The notes: generated by a model from the letters alone, not told the origin. A DNA stretch of 64,000 nt from Agrobacterium sp. AGB01 (GCF_014851585.1 NZ_JACVAB010000009.1:124001-188000); one strand, 5' to 3'. Shown: positions 16,908-26,469, counted from the stretch's first letter. Numbers and translations: made by a program.

Positions 16908-19904
16908 ATGCAAAAGCGCCACGCCTTCCGCACTCTTCGGCCGTCCTATCAACTCCTGCTTTTGTCCACCGCGCCGCTCGTTCTGGCCTTCGCGGCCACT
17001 CCGGTCACTGCGCAGGCTGCTGATTGGACAGGGGGTGCCGGTAATAATGACTGGTTTGACGCCGGCAACTGGAGTTCCAACACCCTCCCGGATCTGACGT
17101 CGGACGCAGTCATTGCGCCCGGTAACGTCAATCTGTCGGGTGTTGGCAGCGCAAACAATGTCACTGTCGAGGCCACAAGCACTTTGACGGTTACAGGCGC
17201 GGGTTCATCCTTGAACACGACAGAAACGCGCACGTCCGACGGAACGCTGAACATCACCGCCGGGGCCAGTGTTACCAATGCCAGTGGCGTGGTTGGTGGC
17301 TTAACCGTGGTATCCGGCACGGATGGCCTGGGCAACGCATCCACCTGGACCAACAACAGCTATTTTGCGATTGGCGACGGCGGTGATGGTGACTTGCAAA
17401 TTCTTGGCGGCGGTAGAGTCATCGTTAATACGGATGCCACGCTCGGCGGCGCTGATGAGGGTAAGGTTCTTGTGTCCGGCAACGGATCGTCGTGGGAAAA
17501 TACCGGTCGCATCACCATCAATAATGGAAGCCTGAATATCGACAGCGGCGGCCAGGTTTCAAGCGATCTTGCCATTATCGGAGAGTCTGTTGCGGGTGCC
17601 GCTACTGTCTCCGGCGGCACCTCCAGCTGGACCAGTTCCGGCCAGTTGACCGTGGGCAATTTCGCCAATGGCACACTGCGCATTGAGGACGGTGCCACGG
17701 TGTCCAGCCAGCAGGGATATGTCGGCGCCGGTCCCGGTGGTCTCGGAAGTGTCGTGGTCACGGGTGCCGGTTCCAACTGGCGTATCACCGACTACAACCT
17801 CAATCTGGGAAACTATGGCGCAGGTGACATCACAATTGAAGATGGCGCTGAGGTTTACGCCCAAACGGGTGTCTGGCTCGGCATTTCCTCGGCAACCGCA
17901 GTCGGCACCATGGATATCAACGGCACGGCTGGCGCGCGCGGCGTGCTGGAAACCCGCTTTGTGCGTCTTGGGCTAGGCACCGCTGACGTGACAATCAATG
18001 GTGGCATCCTGCGTGCCACTGCCAACATCGGCAATTTCTTCGTCAACTTTTCCAACGAGCAGGTCTCGCTTGGATCTGAGGGAGGTTTCTTCGACACCAA
18101 CGGTTTTAACATCGGCGTTGAACCGGAATTGACCGGCGCTGGCGCGTTGACCAAACAGGGTGCAGGCACCCTGACACTGACAGGCGAAAACACCTATAGC
18201 GGCAACACCACCATTACCGGTGGCACCTTGAAACTGGGCAATGGTGGCACCACCGGCAGCATCGTGGGTGACGTTGCCAATGATGGCATTCTGGCCTTTG
18301 ACCGTTCTGACGTGGTGACCTTTTCGGGCACGGTCAGCGGCTCCGGCGGCGTGCGGCAGGTCGGCTCCGGCCAGACCATTCTCACCGCCAACAATGCCGC
18401 GCTGCTCGGCGTATCAGGCGTTTATAATGGCATATTGTCGGTCAACAACACACTGGGCGGCAGCATGGAAGTTCGCGGCGGGCGTTTGCAGGGCATAGGG
18501 CAGGTCGGCACCACCACCAACTTTGCCGGCGGCACCATTGCGCCGGGCAACTCCATTGGCACCCTCACGGTTGCGGGGGACTATATCGGCAGTGGCGGCA
18601 CGCTGGAAATTGAAACGGTGCTGGGCGACGACACCTCTTCCACCGACCAGTTGATTATCACCGGCAACACGTCTGGCACCACCAATGTGCGGGTCATCAA
18701 TTTTGGTGGCAGCGGTGACCAGACGGTGGAAGGCATCAAGATCATCGATGTCGGCGGCGTGTCCGCCGGTGCCTTCTCACTGCTCGGCAGTTATGTTTTT
18801 GAGGGCGATCAGGCCGTGGTCGCAGGCGCTTACGCTTACCGGCTGTATCAGGGCGGCGCCAGCACGCCACTGGATGGCGACTGGTATCTGCGCTCGGCCC
18901 TGTTGTCGTCAGGCACTCCGCTTTATCAGGCTGGCGCACCGGTTTACGAAGCCTATTCATCGGTGCTGCAACGGTTCAATACGCTGGATACGCTGCAACA
19001 GCGTGTGGGCAGCCGCGTCTGGGGCAGCAGCGATACAAATGCCGGGCAGGGTTCTGATGCTGGTGATTACGGCATCTGGGGCCGCATTGTCGGCCAGCAT
19101 GACCGTCTGTCACCACATTCCTCAACCACGTCAACGGACTACACGGTTGATACCTGGCAATTGCAGGCCGGTACCGACATGGAACTCATGTCCTCAAGCG
19201 GCGGCAATCTGGTTGGCGGCTTGTCCCTGCGTTACGGCACTATTGATGGCGACATCACGTCGCCCTATGGCAACGGCGCCATCAGCAGCAGTGGCTACGG
19301 CCTTGGCAGCACGCTGACCTGGTACGGCAATGGCGGTTTTTACGTCGATGGTCAGGTCAACCTCACCTGGTTTGACAGTGACCTCAATTCCACCACCGCA
19401 GCCACCCGGCTTGCCTCAGGCAATAATGGTTTCGGCTACGCGCTGGGCGTTGAGGCAGGCCAGCAGATTGCCATCAGCCCCGGCTGGAGCCTGACCCCGC
19501 AGGCCCAGCTCAGCTTTTCCGGCCTGAGCTACCGCGACTTTATCGATGCCTTTGGCGCAAAGGTGTCTCTGGGCAGGGACAATGACCTGAAACTGCGCCT
19601 TGGCCTGTCATCGGATTATGAAAACAGCTGGACGGGTGAGGCCGGCACCCGCAACCGCCTGCAGGTCTATGGCATTGCCAATCTCTATTATGACCTGTCG
19701 CCCGACGCCAGAACAGACGTGGCCGGCGTTGCATTGCGCAATTCGCAGGAACGTCTGTGGGGCGGCCTTGGCCTTGGCGGCACCTATGCCTGGGACAATG
19801 AAAAATATGCCGTACACGGTCAGGCGGGCATCAACACAAGCCTTGGCGACCTCTCTGGCAATACCAGCCTCAGCGGCACGCTTGGGTTTACCGCCAGGTT
19901 CTAG
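16908..19904 (+). CDS. Autotransporter (type Va secretion) outer-membrane protein
   Basis: 998 residues. It has a signal peptide (about residues 1-37, ending PVTAQA). A beta-helix-like passenger follows (about 38-720), opening DWTGGAGNNDWFDAGNWSSN. It contains degenerate repeats built on 'V-GxGSxW...LxxGNxGxGxLxIEDGAxV' (for example GNGSSWENTGRITINNGSLN and GAGSNWRITDYNLNLGNYGA). A passenger-associated repeat LTKQGAGTLTLTGENTYSGN follows at about 410. The C-terminal 280 residues are the autotransporter barrel (YGIWGRIVGQHDRLS ... GTLGFTARF, ending in Phe). It has a terminator just downstream. Predicted to expose or release an adhesin-like passenger; no protease motif seen. Confidence 0.93.
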   Translation: MQKRHAFRTLRPSYQLLLLSTAPLVLAFAATPVTAQAADWTGGAGNNDWFDAGNWSSNTLPDLTSDAVIAPGNVNLSGVGSANNVTVEATSTLTVTGAGSSLNTTETRTSDGTLNITAGASVTNASGVVGGLTVVSGTDGLGNASTWTNNSYFAIGDGGDGDLQILGGGRVIVNTDATLGGADEGKVLVSGNGSSWENTGRITINNGSLNIDSGGQVSSDLAIIGESVAGAATVSGGTSSWTSSGQLTVGNFANGTLRIEDGATVSSQQGYVGAGPGGLGSVVVTGAGSNWRITDYNLNLGNYGAGDITIEDGAEVYAQTGVWLGISSATAVGTMDINGTAGARGVLETRFVRLGLGTADVTINGGILRATANIGNFFVNFSNEQVSLGSEGGFFDTNGFNIGVEPELTGAGALTKQGAGTLTLTGENTYSGNTTITGGTLKLGNGGTTGSIVGDVANDGILAFDRSDVVTFSGTVSGSGGVRQVGSGQTILTANNAALLGVSGVYNGILSVNNTLGGSMEVRGGRLQGIGQVGTTTNFAGGTIAPGNSIGTLTVAGDYIGSGGTLEIETVLGDDTSSTDQLIITGNTSGTTNVRVINFGGSGDQTVEGIKIIDVGGVSAGAFSLLGSYVFEGDQAVVAGAYAYRLYQGGASTPLDGDWYLRSALLSSGTPLYQAGAPVYEAYSSVLQRFNTLDTLQQRVGSRVWGSSDTNAGQGSDAGDYGIWGRIVGQHDRLSPHSSTTSTDYTVDTWQLQAGTDMELMSSSGGNLVGGLSLRYGTIDGDITSPYGNGAISSSGYGLGSTLTWYGNGGFYVDGQVNLTWFDSDLNSTTAATRLASGNNGFGYALGVEAGQQIAISPGWSLTPQAQLSFSGLSYRDFIDAFGAKVSLGRDNDLKLRLGLSSDYENSWTGEAGTRNRLQVYGIANLYYDLSPDARTDVAGVALRNSQERLWGGLGLGGTYAWDNEKYAVHGQAGINTSLGDLSGNTSLSGTLGFTARF

Positions 19905-19919
19905 AACCGCAAATTTTAG

Positions 19920-19947
19920 GGCAGCGCAATTGCCTTGCGCTGCCTTT
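19920..19947. terminator. Bidirectional terminator between autotransporter and hydrolase genes
   Basis: Perfect 10-bp stem GGCAGCGCAA / TTGCGCTGCC with a 5-base loop, 16 bases after the autotransporter stop. It is followed by TTTA, whose TTA is the hydrolase stop codon read on the other strand, so it likely ends both convergent transcripts. Confidence 0.8.
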
Positions 19948-20638
19948 ACGCTTCAAGACCATCCAGCCATTGCCGCATCACTGTTATAAGTTCATCCGGC
20001 GCTTCCAGCGGTATCATGTGGCCGGTCTTTTCTATCACCTGAAGGCTGGAGCCGCTGATGCCCTCATGCAGTTCTTCCGCTTCCGTGCGGCTGCGCAGCT
20101 TGTCCTGTTCACCTGCTAGAATCAGACAGGGGCAGCTGATATCGGCCAGCAAATGGCGCTCATCCACCCGCTCCAGCAGCGATTGCCGGCGAAACACATC
20201 GCTACCCAGGCGCTGGCCCATGGCCTGAATGCGGGCAATCAGGTCCTGCCGTCCGGCATTGTCAGGGTGCAGGGAAGAGGCGACGGCCGCCGTGCTCAGG
20301 CCCTTGAAGGAAACACTGTCCGGCTTGTGTGCCACAGCTTCCTTCCGCTGGCGCTGCACCTCTGTGTCACCACGCGCAGACGTGGCAATCAGCACCAGCG
20401 CTTTAACCCGCTCAGGTGCCTGGCGCACAATTTCGCGCGCCACATAACCGCCCATCGAAAACCCGACGAGGATGAATGTCTCCGGCGCCTGCGCCAGCAC
20501 GCGGCTGGCCATGTCCTTGATCGTGCCGTCTTGAAAGAGATCGGCATGCACAAATGGCCCGAATTCGCCAAGACCCGGCGTCACATCGCGCCACAGGTCG
20601 GCATCCAGCATGAAACCGGGTATCAGAAGCATCGACAT
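19946..20638 (-). CDS. Alpha/beta-fold hydrolase
   Basis: 230 residues. Nucleophile elbow ILVGFSMGGYVAREI (G-x-S-x-G), acid region ISCPCLILAGEQDKL, and terminal His in IEKTGHMIPLEAPDEL give a full Ser-Asp-His triad. It resembles the small hydrolases of the MhpC/PcaD kind without a signal peptide. The substrate is unknown. It converges on the autotransporter gene with a shared terminator and is divergent from a methyltransferase gene. Confidence 0.88.
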   Translation of the reverse strand: MSMLLIPGFMLDADLWRDVTPGLGEFGPFVHADLFQDGTIKDMASRVLAQAPETFILVGFSMGGYVAREIVRQAPERVKALVLIATSARGDTEVQRQRKEAVAHKPDSVSFKGLSTAAVASSLHPDNAGRQDLIARIQAMGQRLGSDVFRRQSLLERVDERHLLADISCPCLILAGEQDKLRSRTEAEELHEGISGSSLQVIEKTGHMIPLEAPDELITVMRQWLDGLEA

Positions 20639-20854
20639 ATCTTGTCCATCGTCATTGCGTGGTTGCTCCTGGGTTGGCGCAACGTGAATGAGTTAGCGCA
20701 ACGCAGATGAGTTGGCTACTGATGCCCCGTAATAGGCGCAAACATTGCGATTGTCATCGATATGACTATCCTTGCGCGCTTAGAAGTTCAGCAGACACCG
20801 CCACTCCGCACGTGACTAGTGGTAAGTGGCAACACAGACATGATGAGGTTTCGC

Positions 20855-21586
20855 GTGGCGCAGAATATTTATGACAATCCGGCCTTTTTTGCCGGTTACA
20901 GCCAGCTTCCGCGTCAGGTGCATGGGCTGGATGGCGCGCCGGAATGGCCAGCCATTCGTGCCATGCTGCCGCCACTTGCCGGCAAACATGTGGTGGATCT
21001 CGGCTGCGGTTTTGGCTGGGCATCCCGCTGGATGGCCGGGCAGGGTGCGGCCAGCGTTCTGGGGCTTGATCTCTCGGAAAACATGATCAACCGCGCCAGA
21101 CAGGACACGTCCGCCAGCGCAATCACCTACGACATAACCGACCTTGAAACGCTGGAATTGCCGCAGTCGCAGTTCGATCTTGCCTATAGCGCACTGGCCT
21201 TTCATTACGTCAGGGATTTTGCCCGTCTTGTCCGCATGGTGCACGCGGCCCTCAAACCCGGTGGCGACTTCGTGTTCACGATAGAACATCCCATCTTTAT
21301 GGCGGCCGCCCATCCGCACTGGATTGAAGATGAGGACGGCCGCAAAACCTGGCCGGTCAATGGTTATTCCGTGGAGGGAGAGCGCCGCACGGACTGGTTC
21401 GCCAAGGGTGTGGTCAAATATCACCGCACCATCGCCACCACGCTCAACAGCCTGATCACCTCAGGGTTCACCATCCGTGAGATTAAGGAATTTTACCCGA
21501 CGGCAGAACAGATCGCGGAAGTTCCAGCCCTTGCGGAAGAGCTGGAACGGCCAATGATGTTGCTGGTATCAGCGCACCGCGCCTGA
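20855..21586 (+). CDS. Class I SAM-dependent methyltransferase
   Basis: GTG start at 20855 chosen because GATGAGGT lies 7-8 bases upstream and the protein then begins VAQNIYDNPAFFAGYSQLPR, as in many related methyltransferases; the open frame reaches 20819. SAM-binding motif I is VVDLGCGFGWASRWMA, motif II VLGLDLSENMINRAR, and motif post-II LAYSALAFHYVRDFARLV. The C-terminal part (FTIEHPIFMAA, VKYHRTIATTLNSL, FYPTAEQIAEVPAL) matches the Methyltransf_11/25 group. The target molecule is unknown. Confidence 0.88.
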   Translation: MAQNIYDNPAFFAGYSQLPRQVHGLDGAPEWPAIRAMLPPLAGKHVVDLGCGFGWASRWMAGQGAASVLGLDLSENMINRARQDTSASAITYDITDLETLELPQSQFDLAYSALAFHYVRDFARLVRMVHAALKPGGDFVFTIEHPIFMAAAHPHWIEDEDGRKTWPVNGYSVEGERRTDWFAKGVVKYHRTIATTLNSLITSGFTIREIKEFYPTAEQIAEVPALAEELERPMMLLVSAHRA

Positions 21587-21605
21587 ACTGGTGGCGGTGC
21601 AGCAC

Positions 21606-22517
21606 TCAAACCGTGCCAAACATCAGCGAGCGATGCACGCCGGCACCTGCCAGATTGCCATCACCCACGGCCAGCGCCACCGACGCCATTGGCCGTGCGG
21701 CATCACCGCAGGCAAACACGCCGGGCAGGGAGGTTTCCTTCATCACGTCGGTTTTGATGGTGGCGCCTAACGGTCCTTGCTCCATCTCAAGCCCCAGATC
21801 ATGGGCGATGGGGCTCGCCAGCTCAAACGGCGCCATGGCAAACAGGCCGGCGAAGGAAAGCATCCGGCCATCGGCAAGATTTATGTCGGCATGGCCGGTA
21901 ATGGCTGATATCGGGCAGCGTTCCAGCGTCGTTCCACGCGCTGTCAGCGCCGCCAGCTGCTCGGCATCCGGTGTAAAGGCATCGTTCAAGAGCAGCGTTG
22001 TTGGCCCCCAATCCGGCAACATTAGCGCATGGTGCATGGAAAGCTCAGACCCGGCAATGACGCCAATCGGCCCCTGGTCCAGCTCATAACCGTGGCAATA
22101 GGGGCAGTGAAACACCGCTTTGCCCCAGCGCTCGGCAAGACCCTCTATGGCAGGCAGCAAATCCTTGACGCCAGTGGCCAGCAACAGGCGGCGAGACAGG
22201 TGGCGAACACCCTTGGCCAACACTTCAAAACCCGCATCCGCACCGCTTGTCGCCAATTTTTGCGCGCTGTCGGCACGGGCCGAAAGCCAGGTGATTGTCG
22301 GGTAGTTCAAAACCTGCTCGCGTGCCTTAGCGGCAATCACAGCCGGGTCGACGCCATCCTGCGTGATGAAACCATGTGAGTGGGCGGCAAAACGGTTGCG
22401 CCGGAGGCCTTCATCGATAATCAGCACCTTGCGCCGCGCGCGGCCCAACTGAATGGCGGCGGAAAGGCCGGCATAGCTGCCGCCAATGATGATAACGTCG
22501 TACATTGTGTCAGTCAT
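21606..22517 (-). CDS. FAD-dependent thioredoxin-reductase-like oxidoreductase
   Basis: Start at 22517 (MTDTMYDVIIIGG), preceded by GAGGT; the upstream open frame to 22694 has no support. About 303 residues: FAD motif VIIIGGSYAGLSAAIQLGRARRKVLIID, then FHCPYCHGYEL, NAD(P) motif GPIGVIAGSELSMHHAL, and FAD motif GVFACGDAARP. CPYC lies where thioredoxin reductase has CxxC, but bacterial relatives of this short TrxR-like group (e.g. gliotoxin/holomycin-type reductases) can lack thioredoxin-reducing function. The C-terminal VALAVGDGNLAGAGVHRSL is typical. It is divergent from a NUDIX gene; the promoter region carries an inverted repeat. Confidence 0.88.
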   Translation of the reverse strand: MTDTMYDVIIIGGSYAGLSAAIQLGRARRKVLIIDEGLRRNRFAAHSHGFITQDGVDPAVIAAKAREQVLNYPTITWLSARADSAQKLATSGADAGFEVLAKGVRHLSRRLLLATGVKDLLPAIEGLAERWGKAVFHCPYCHGYELDQGPIGVIAGSELSMHHALMLPDWGPTTLLLNDAFTPDAEQLAALTARGTTLERCPISAITGHADINLADGRMLSFAGLFAMAPFELASPIAHDLGLEMEQGPLGATIKTDVMKETSLPGVFACGDAARPMASVALAVGDGNLAGAGVHRSLMFGTV

Positions 22518-22550
22518 GGAATACCTCATCAATCTTTCGTCGCAACATAA

Positions 22551-22585
22551 GTATCGTGATATTGTGAAGTCAATAGTCATGATAC
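22551..22585. promoter_or_regulatory. Inverted repeat in the promoter region of the FAD oxidoreductase
   Basis: Arms GTATCGTGA and TCATGATAC (8 of 9 bases complementary) separated by 17 AT-rich bases, 34 bases upstream of the oxidoreductase start. It may bind a regulator encoded elsewhere, since no regulator gene is adjacent. Confidence 0.4.
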
Positions 22586-22732
22586 ATTTGATGTGACGAA
22601 TTGATGATGGGATGTTTTCGGTGCAGCAGATGGTGTTTGAAATTCCCGTCAGGGCTGTATTTATCGGCTTCCTAATATCACCGAGATTGTGCAAATAGAC
22701 TTAGGGGGACACGAACCGGGAGCGATGTGTTC

Positions 22733-23203
22733 ATGGCAGAAATACCCATCCGCAGTTTTGGCGTGGCCGTTGTTGTGTTGCGTGAAGTCGGCGCGGAAAC
22801 GCAGGTGCTGCTGCTGCGCCGCAACCACACCCTGGTTGGGGAGTGGTGCCAGATTGCCGGCGGCATCGAAGACGGTGAAAAAGCCTGGCAAACGGCACTG
22901 CGCGAGGTGAAGGAAGAAACCGGGCTTTCCTGCACACGGCTTTATTCCGCCGATATCTGCGAACAGTTTTACGAGGCGGACCGCGACGCCATCACGCTGG
23001 CACCGGTGTTCGTAGGCATCGTGGATGCAGAGGCTGAAGTCGTGCTGAACGAAGAACACAGCGCGTTCTGCTGGACCTCGTTTTCAAGCGCCGTCGATAT
23101 GGTGCCCTTTGCCGGCCAGCGCCACGTGCTGCGACATGTCGAGGCCGAATTTGTGCAGCGCCAGCCCGTCAAACATCTTCTGCTGCATGAGGGACAGAAG
23201 TGA
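22733..23203 (+). CDS. NUDIX hydrolase
   Basis: ATG 22733 (or GTG two codons upstream) behind GGGAG. About 156 residues with a perfect Nudix box, GGIEDGEKAWQTALREVKEETGL (described in parts: G-x5-E-x7-REVKEETGL). The first strand, IPIRSFGVAVVVLREVGAETQVLLLRRN, is as in dATP/8-oxo-dGTP or dihydroneopterin-triphosphate pyrophosphatases. The product is probably a cytosolic nucleotide pyrophosphatase; the substrate cannot be assigned. Confidence 0.9.
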   Translation: MAEIPIRSFGVAVVVLREVGAETQVLLLRRNHTLVGEWCQIAGGIEDGEKAWQTALREVKEETGLSCTRLYSADICEQFYEADRDAITLAPVFVGIVDAEAEVVLNEEHSAFCWTSFSSAVDMVPFAGQRHVLRHVEAEFVQRQPVKHLLLHEGQK

Positions 23204-23311
23204 TGGCAATCGCCGGTTTCAGTAAAATATTAAATGTAGTCCTGTTGGGATAAAGTGAAGATTTCAGGAAAATTTTTACTCCTGTCTGGCAGTGAAGGGG
23301 AAAGCTGAAAC

Positions 23312-23761
23312 GTGGCTATCGTTGATAAAACAGCCGCCTCTATAGCTTTTTATGGCGATGATCTTGATCCGGATGAAATCACGTGTGCACTCGGACAGCC
23401 CACTAAGGGCGTTAGGAAGGGTGAAGTGTATTTCCGACCGGAAAACATACGTCGTGTCGCCCGCACCGGCCAGTGGAGTTTCAGTGTAGAAGATGCTCAG
23501 CCGGGCGACCTCGACCAACAAATCCGAACTTTGTTCGCCAGCCTCAGCGATGATCTGGGCGCGTGGAAGGATTTCACCACCCGTTACAAATCATGGCTGT
23601 TTGTCGGGCTGTTTTTGGCTGAACACAACGAAGGCCTGAGCCTGTCGCCGGAAACATTGAGCGCCATTGGTGCACGCGGGCTTGAACTGGAACTGGATAT
23701 CTACAGCGCCCGAGACAAAGACGATGATGAGGACGATGGCAGCAAGGAGATCATGGCGTGA
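23312..23761 (+). CDS. DUF4279-domain protein
   Basis: 149 residues, GTG start after AGGGGAAAG. The body ASIAFYGDDLDPDEITCALGQPTKGVRKGEV and ARTGQWSFSVEDAQPGDLDQQIRTLFASLSDDLGAWKDFTTRY matches the DUF4279 family (often beside toxin or immunity genes, function unknown). The C-terminus is an acidic tail (DKDDDEDDGSKE). Its stop overlaps the next gene's GTG start by 4 bases, so the two are translated together. Confidence 0.8.
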   Translation: MAIVDKTAASIAFYGDDLDPDEITCALGQPTKGVRKGEVYFRPENIRRVARTGQWSFSVEDAQPGDLDQQIRTLFASLSDDLGAWKDFTTRYKSWLFVGLFLAEHNEGLSLSPETLSAIGARGLELELDIYSARDKDDDEDDGSKEIMA

Positions 23762-24513
23762 CGGCGGTAACTCAACATTTCATTGAAAGGGACGATGGCG
23801 CGCGTGTCGAGCTGTTCCTGTCTTCGCCGCCTGCAACAACTAATGGTGCCATCCTCTTTGTGCATGGCAATCAGGGCGGGCTGTTGCTGGGCGGCAAGGA
23901 ATTCGCCGATAACGGCTCGCTTGTCCGTTTCTCCTCGCGTCTTGGCATTACGGCCGCTGCGGTCTCGCAGCCGGGGTTTGGTGCATCTGGTGGGCCAGCG
24001 GATTTCTGCGGCCCAGCAACCCAGCACGCGATCATCGCGGCGCTGGCGTTTCTGCAGCAGCAACCAATGGTCGACCCTGACCGCATCGTGCTTTACGGCA
24101 ACAGCCGTGGCGCCGTCGCATCGGCCATGGTCGCCACCAAAATTCAAACCTTGAGGGCGCTTATATTGTCGAGTGGCGTTTACGACCTGCGAGACGCTTA
24201 TGAGCGCAGCTCAAGAGGCTTGCAGCAGACCATCAAGACCGAGAGTGGTGCCACTGACCGCGCCTTTTCAGACCGCTCGGCGCTGCATGACGCGCAGCGG
24301 ATCACGGCCGAGACCTTGCTGCTGCATGGTGTCAATGATGACCGTGCGCCTGTCGATCAAGCGGAGCGATTTTCCGCGGCTCTGGCAAAGGCCGGTGTGC
24401 CGGTTAGCCTGCATAGATTGGATGCGGGACATCGCTTGGCCGGGCAGCTGGTCATGCCGTTCCTCAAGGATTTCCTGACACGGATATTTAGACCGGCCGT
24501 GACGCTTCACTAG
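23758..24513 (+). CDS. Alpha/beta hydrolase (dienelactone-hydrolase/peptidase S9-like)
   Basis: 251 residues, GTG start overlapping the DUF4279 gene. ILFVHGNQGGLLLGGKEFAD supplies the oxyanion strand, DRIVLYGNSRGAVASAMVATK the nucleophile (G-N-S-R-G), AETLLLHGVNDDRAPVDQAERF the acid, and LDAGHRLAG the His. Predicted cytosolic esterase or peptidase. Translational coupling to the DUF4279 protein suggests a shared job, but none is known. Confidence 0.85.
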   Translation: MTAVTQHFIERDDGARVELFLSSPPATTNGAILFVHGNQGGLLLGGKEFADNGSLVRFSSRLGITAAAVSQPGFGASGGPADFCGPATQHAIIAALAFLQQQPMVDPDRIVLYGNSRGAVASAMVATKIQTLRALILSSGVYDLRDAYERSSRGLQQTIKTESGATDRAFSDRSALHDAQRITAETLLLHGVNDDRAPVDQAERFSAALAKAGVPVSLHRLDAGHRLAGQLVMPFLKDFLTRIFRPAVTLH

Positions 24514-24657
24514 CGACTGATCGCACACCACGCTGCCCAAATACCCATGCAAAGAGGACGGCACTATGGTTGCAAACAGGTGTTGTCTTGTGCTTCCCGC
24601 TTGCGGGCGTTATCGTTGCGCTGCCAATGTTAAGTGAATGGAATCAAGAGAGAAAAC

Positions 24658-25020
24658 GTGAATCGTATTTCAGTGTTATTGATAACCGGCCTCAGCCTGA
24701 CCCTCACAAGTTGCGGTTTCACCCGTGCATCAGAGCGTGGCCATGCCCGTGAAGTCAGCAAGATCAATGCGGTTGGCGTCAGCCTCGATACTGCACGCGA
24801 AATGGCTGTCAAAAAGGGATTTCTGTGTGATCAAAGCGTTGACAGGGGCCGTACCGTGGTGAGTGGTGGCATCACCAGAAAGACCGACATTCTGTCCTGC
24901 CACAAAAAATCTCTCGAGCTTATCTGCCCGCAGCGCAGATATGTGATTTTTAATGCTTATCCAGCAACCGGCAAGGTCTACTACGTCGGCGGCCGCATTA
25001 CCGAGCATTCCTGCTTTTAA
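24658..25020 (+). CDS. Putative lipoprotein
   Basis: GTG start at 24658, behind GAGAGAAAAC; a longer form from ATG 24634 is possible. The protein begins MNRISVLLITGLSLTLTSCGF, a lipoprotein signal with lipobox LTSC, so it should be anchored in a membrane. The mature part (about 100 residues) has four further cysteines (FLCDQ, LSCHK, LICPQ, HSCF) that may form two disulphides. No family recognised. Confidence 0.7.
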   Translation: MNRISVLLITGLSLTLTSCGFTRASERGHAREVSKINAVGVSLDTAREMAVKKGFLCDQSVDRGRTVVSGGITRKTDILSCHKKSLELICPQRRYVIFNAYPATGKVYYVGGRITEHSCF

Positions 25021-25205
25021 GTGACGTCTCGATGTGGTGACATTGGTTTGAGGGCTGCCCTGCCTCCTCTCTAAAACGCCCCAAACCAATGGCCCGTAAA
25101 CCATTTGCACAATCTCCTCGGTGTCTGACGAAACCTTTCGCTGCTGAGGGGATTAAGCGTACAGATGATAGTGTGCTGAATGCACGCTTGTTTGCGGAGG
25201 AAAAC

Positions 25206-26465
25206 ATGGCGGAGCAAGCCTACACAACGGATGATCCTGCCACCCGTCTGGGGCTGTTCGACTTTGCGTTCGATCACGCACCTATAGGCATTGCGCTTGT
25301 CGATCTGGAGGGACGGATCCTGCGAGGCAACGCCGCATTCGCAAGGCTGGTCGGTCTGCCGATTAAAAAAGTCATTGGCACCCACTTCAAGGACTTCACC
25401 CACCCGGACGATATCGACGCAGACATGCACCAGTTCCAGCAGGTCTTGCAGGGTCGTCGGGATGGTTACACCATCGAAAAACGCTATGTGCGGCCGCTTG
25501 GCGACGTGGTTGATGTACTGATCCATGTTGCCGCCATGCGCGATGCGGAAGGCCGTGTGGTGCGCTTCATTTCACAGATCGAGGATATTACCCGCCATAA
25601 GGAACATGAGCGGCAATTGGCCGAACGCGCCGCACAGCTGGAACTGGCCATGGAAGCGGTGAGGGGCGGGTTCTGGCATATGGACATCCCAAGCGGCAAG
25701 TTCGAAACCTCGGATCGCCTCGCACAGTTCATCGGCGGCCAGACCGCCGCCCGGCTTGATCTGGAGCGCTACGTCAGCCGGGTGAATGTCAATGACGGCG
25801 CGCAGGCAGATCTCACGCCGTTGATCTCAGGCGAACTGGACCAGAATGTTGCTGAATACCGGCTGGATACCATTCAGGGCGAACGGTGGATGCGCTGTGA
25901 CCGGCGCCTGCTGCGCGATGGCGATGGCCGGCCGCTGAAGATCGTTGGCATGGCCATTGATTTCACCGATGAGCGCCGCCGCATCGAACAGCTGGAAGAA
26001 AGCGCCAGCACGGATGCCCTGACTGGCCTGTTGAACCGTCGCGGCTTGGTTGGAGAGTTTGCCGCCCTGCAATCTGCCGATGGTTTTGTGGTGCTGGCGC
26101 TGGATCTGGATGGTTTCAAGCAGGTCAATGACGTTCATGGCCACGGCGTTGGAGATGTGGTGCTGTGCGAAACGGCGCGGCGCATCACGGGCGCGGTGCG
26201 CAGCCATGATCTCGTCGCCAGAACCGGCGGTGACGAATTCGTGGTCGTGGTGGCGGGAAGCCGTGCCGCTGGCATGGCGGCTGCAGAACGTATCCTGGAA
26301 AGAATGCGGGCACCGGTGCTGATTTCGGGTGGTTCTACCCATGTGCGCGCCAGCATTGGTGGCGTTTGGAGTGCGGCCAAACGAGATATAACCGGCCTGA
26401 TCAACGAGGCAGATGCGCTGCTTTACGATGCCAAGGCATCCGGCAAGGATGCGATGCAGTTTTAA
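25206..26465 (+). CDS. PAS-PAS-GGDEF diguanylate cyclase
   Basis: ATG 25206 follows GCGGAGGAAA; the upstream frame to 25089 is ignored. 419 residues: PAS 1 (FDHAPIGIALVDLEGRILRGNAAFARL ... VRFISQIEDITRHKEHE), a second PAS-like domain (LELAMEAVRGGFWHMD ... GMAIDFTDERRRIEQLEE), then GGDEF from STDALTGLLNRRG with active site RTGGDEFVVVV. An inhibitory I-site RSHD sits five residues before GGDEF. No EAL domain and no membrane segment: a cytosolic sensor that makes cyclic di-GMP. Confidence 0.93.
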   Translation: MAEQAYTTDDPATRLGLFDFAFDHAPIGIALVDLEGRILRGNAAFARLVGLPIKKVIGTHFKDFTHPDDIDADMHQFQQVLQGRRDGYTIEKRYVRPLGDVVDVLIHVAAMRDAEGRVVRFISQIEDITRHKEHERQLAERAAQLELAMEAVRGGFWHMDIPSGKFETSDRLAQFIGGQTAARLDLERYVSRVNVNDGAQADLTPLISGELDQNVAEYRLDTIQGERWMRCDRRLLRDGDGRPLKIVGMAIDFTDERRRIEQLEESASTDALTGLLNRRGLVGEFAALQSADGFVVLALDLDGFKQVNDVHGHGVGDVVLCETARRITGAVRSHDLVARTGGDEFVVVVAGSRAAGMAAAERILERMRAPVLISGGSTHVRASIGGVWSAAKRDITGLINEADALLYDAKASGKDAMQF

Positions 26466-26469
26466 AGCC

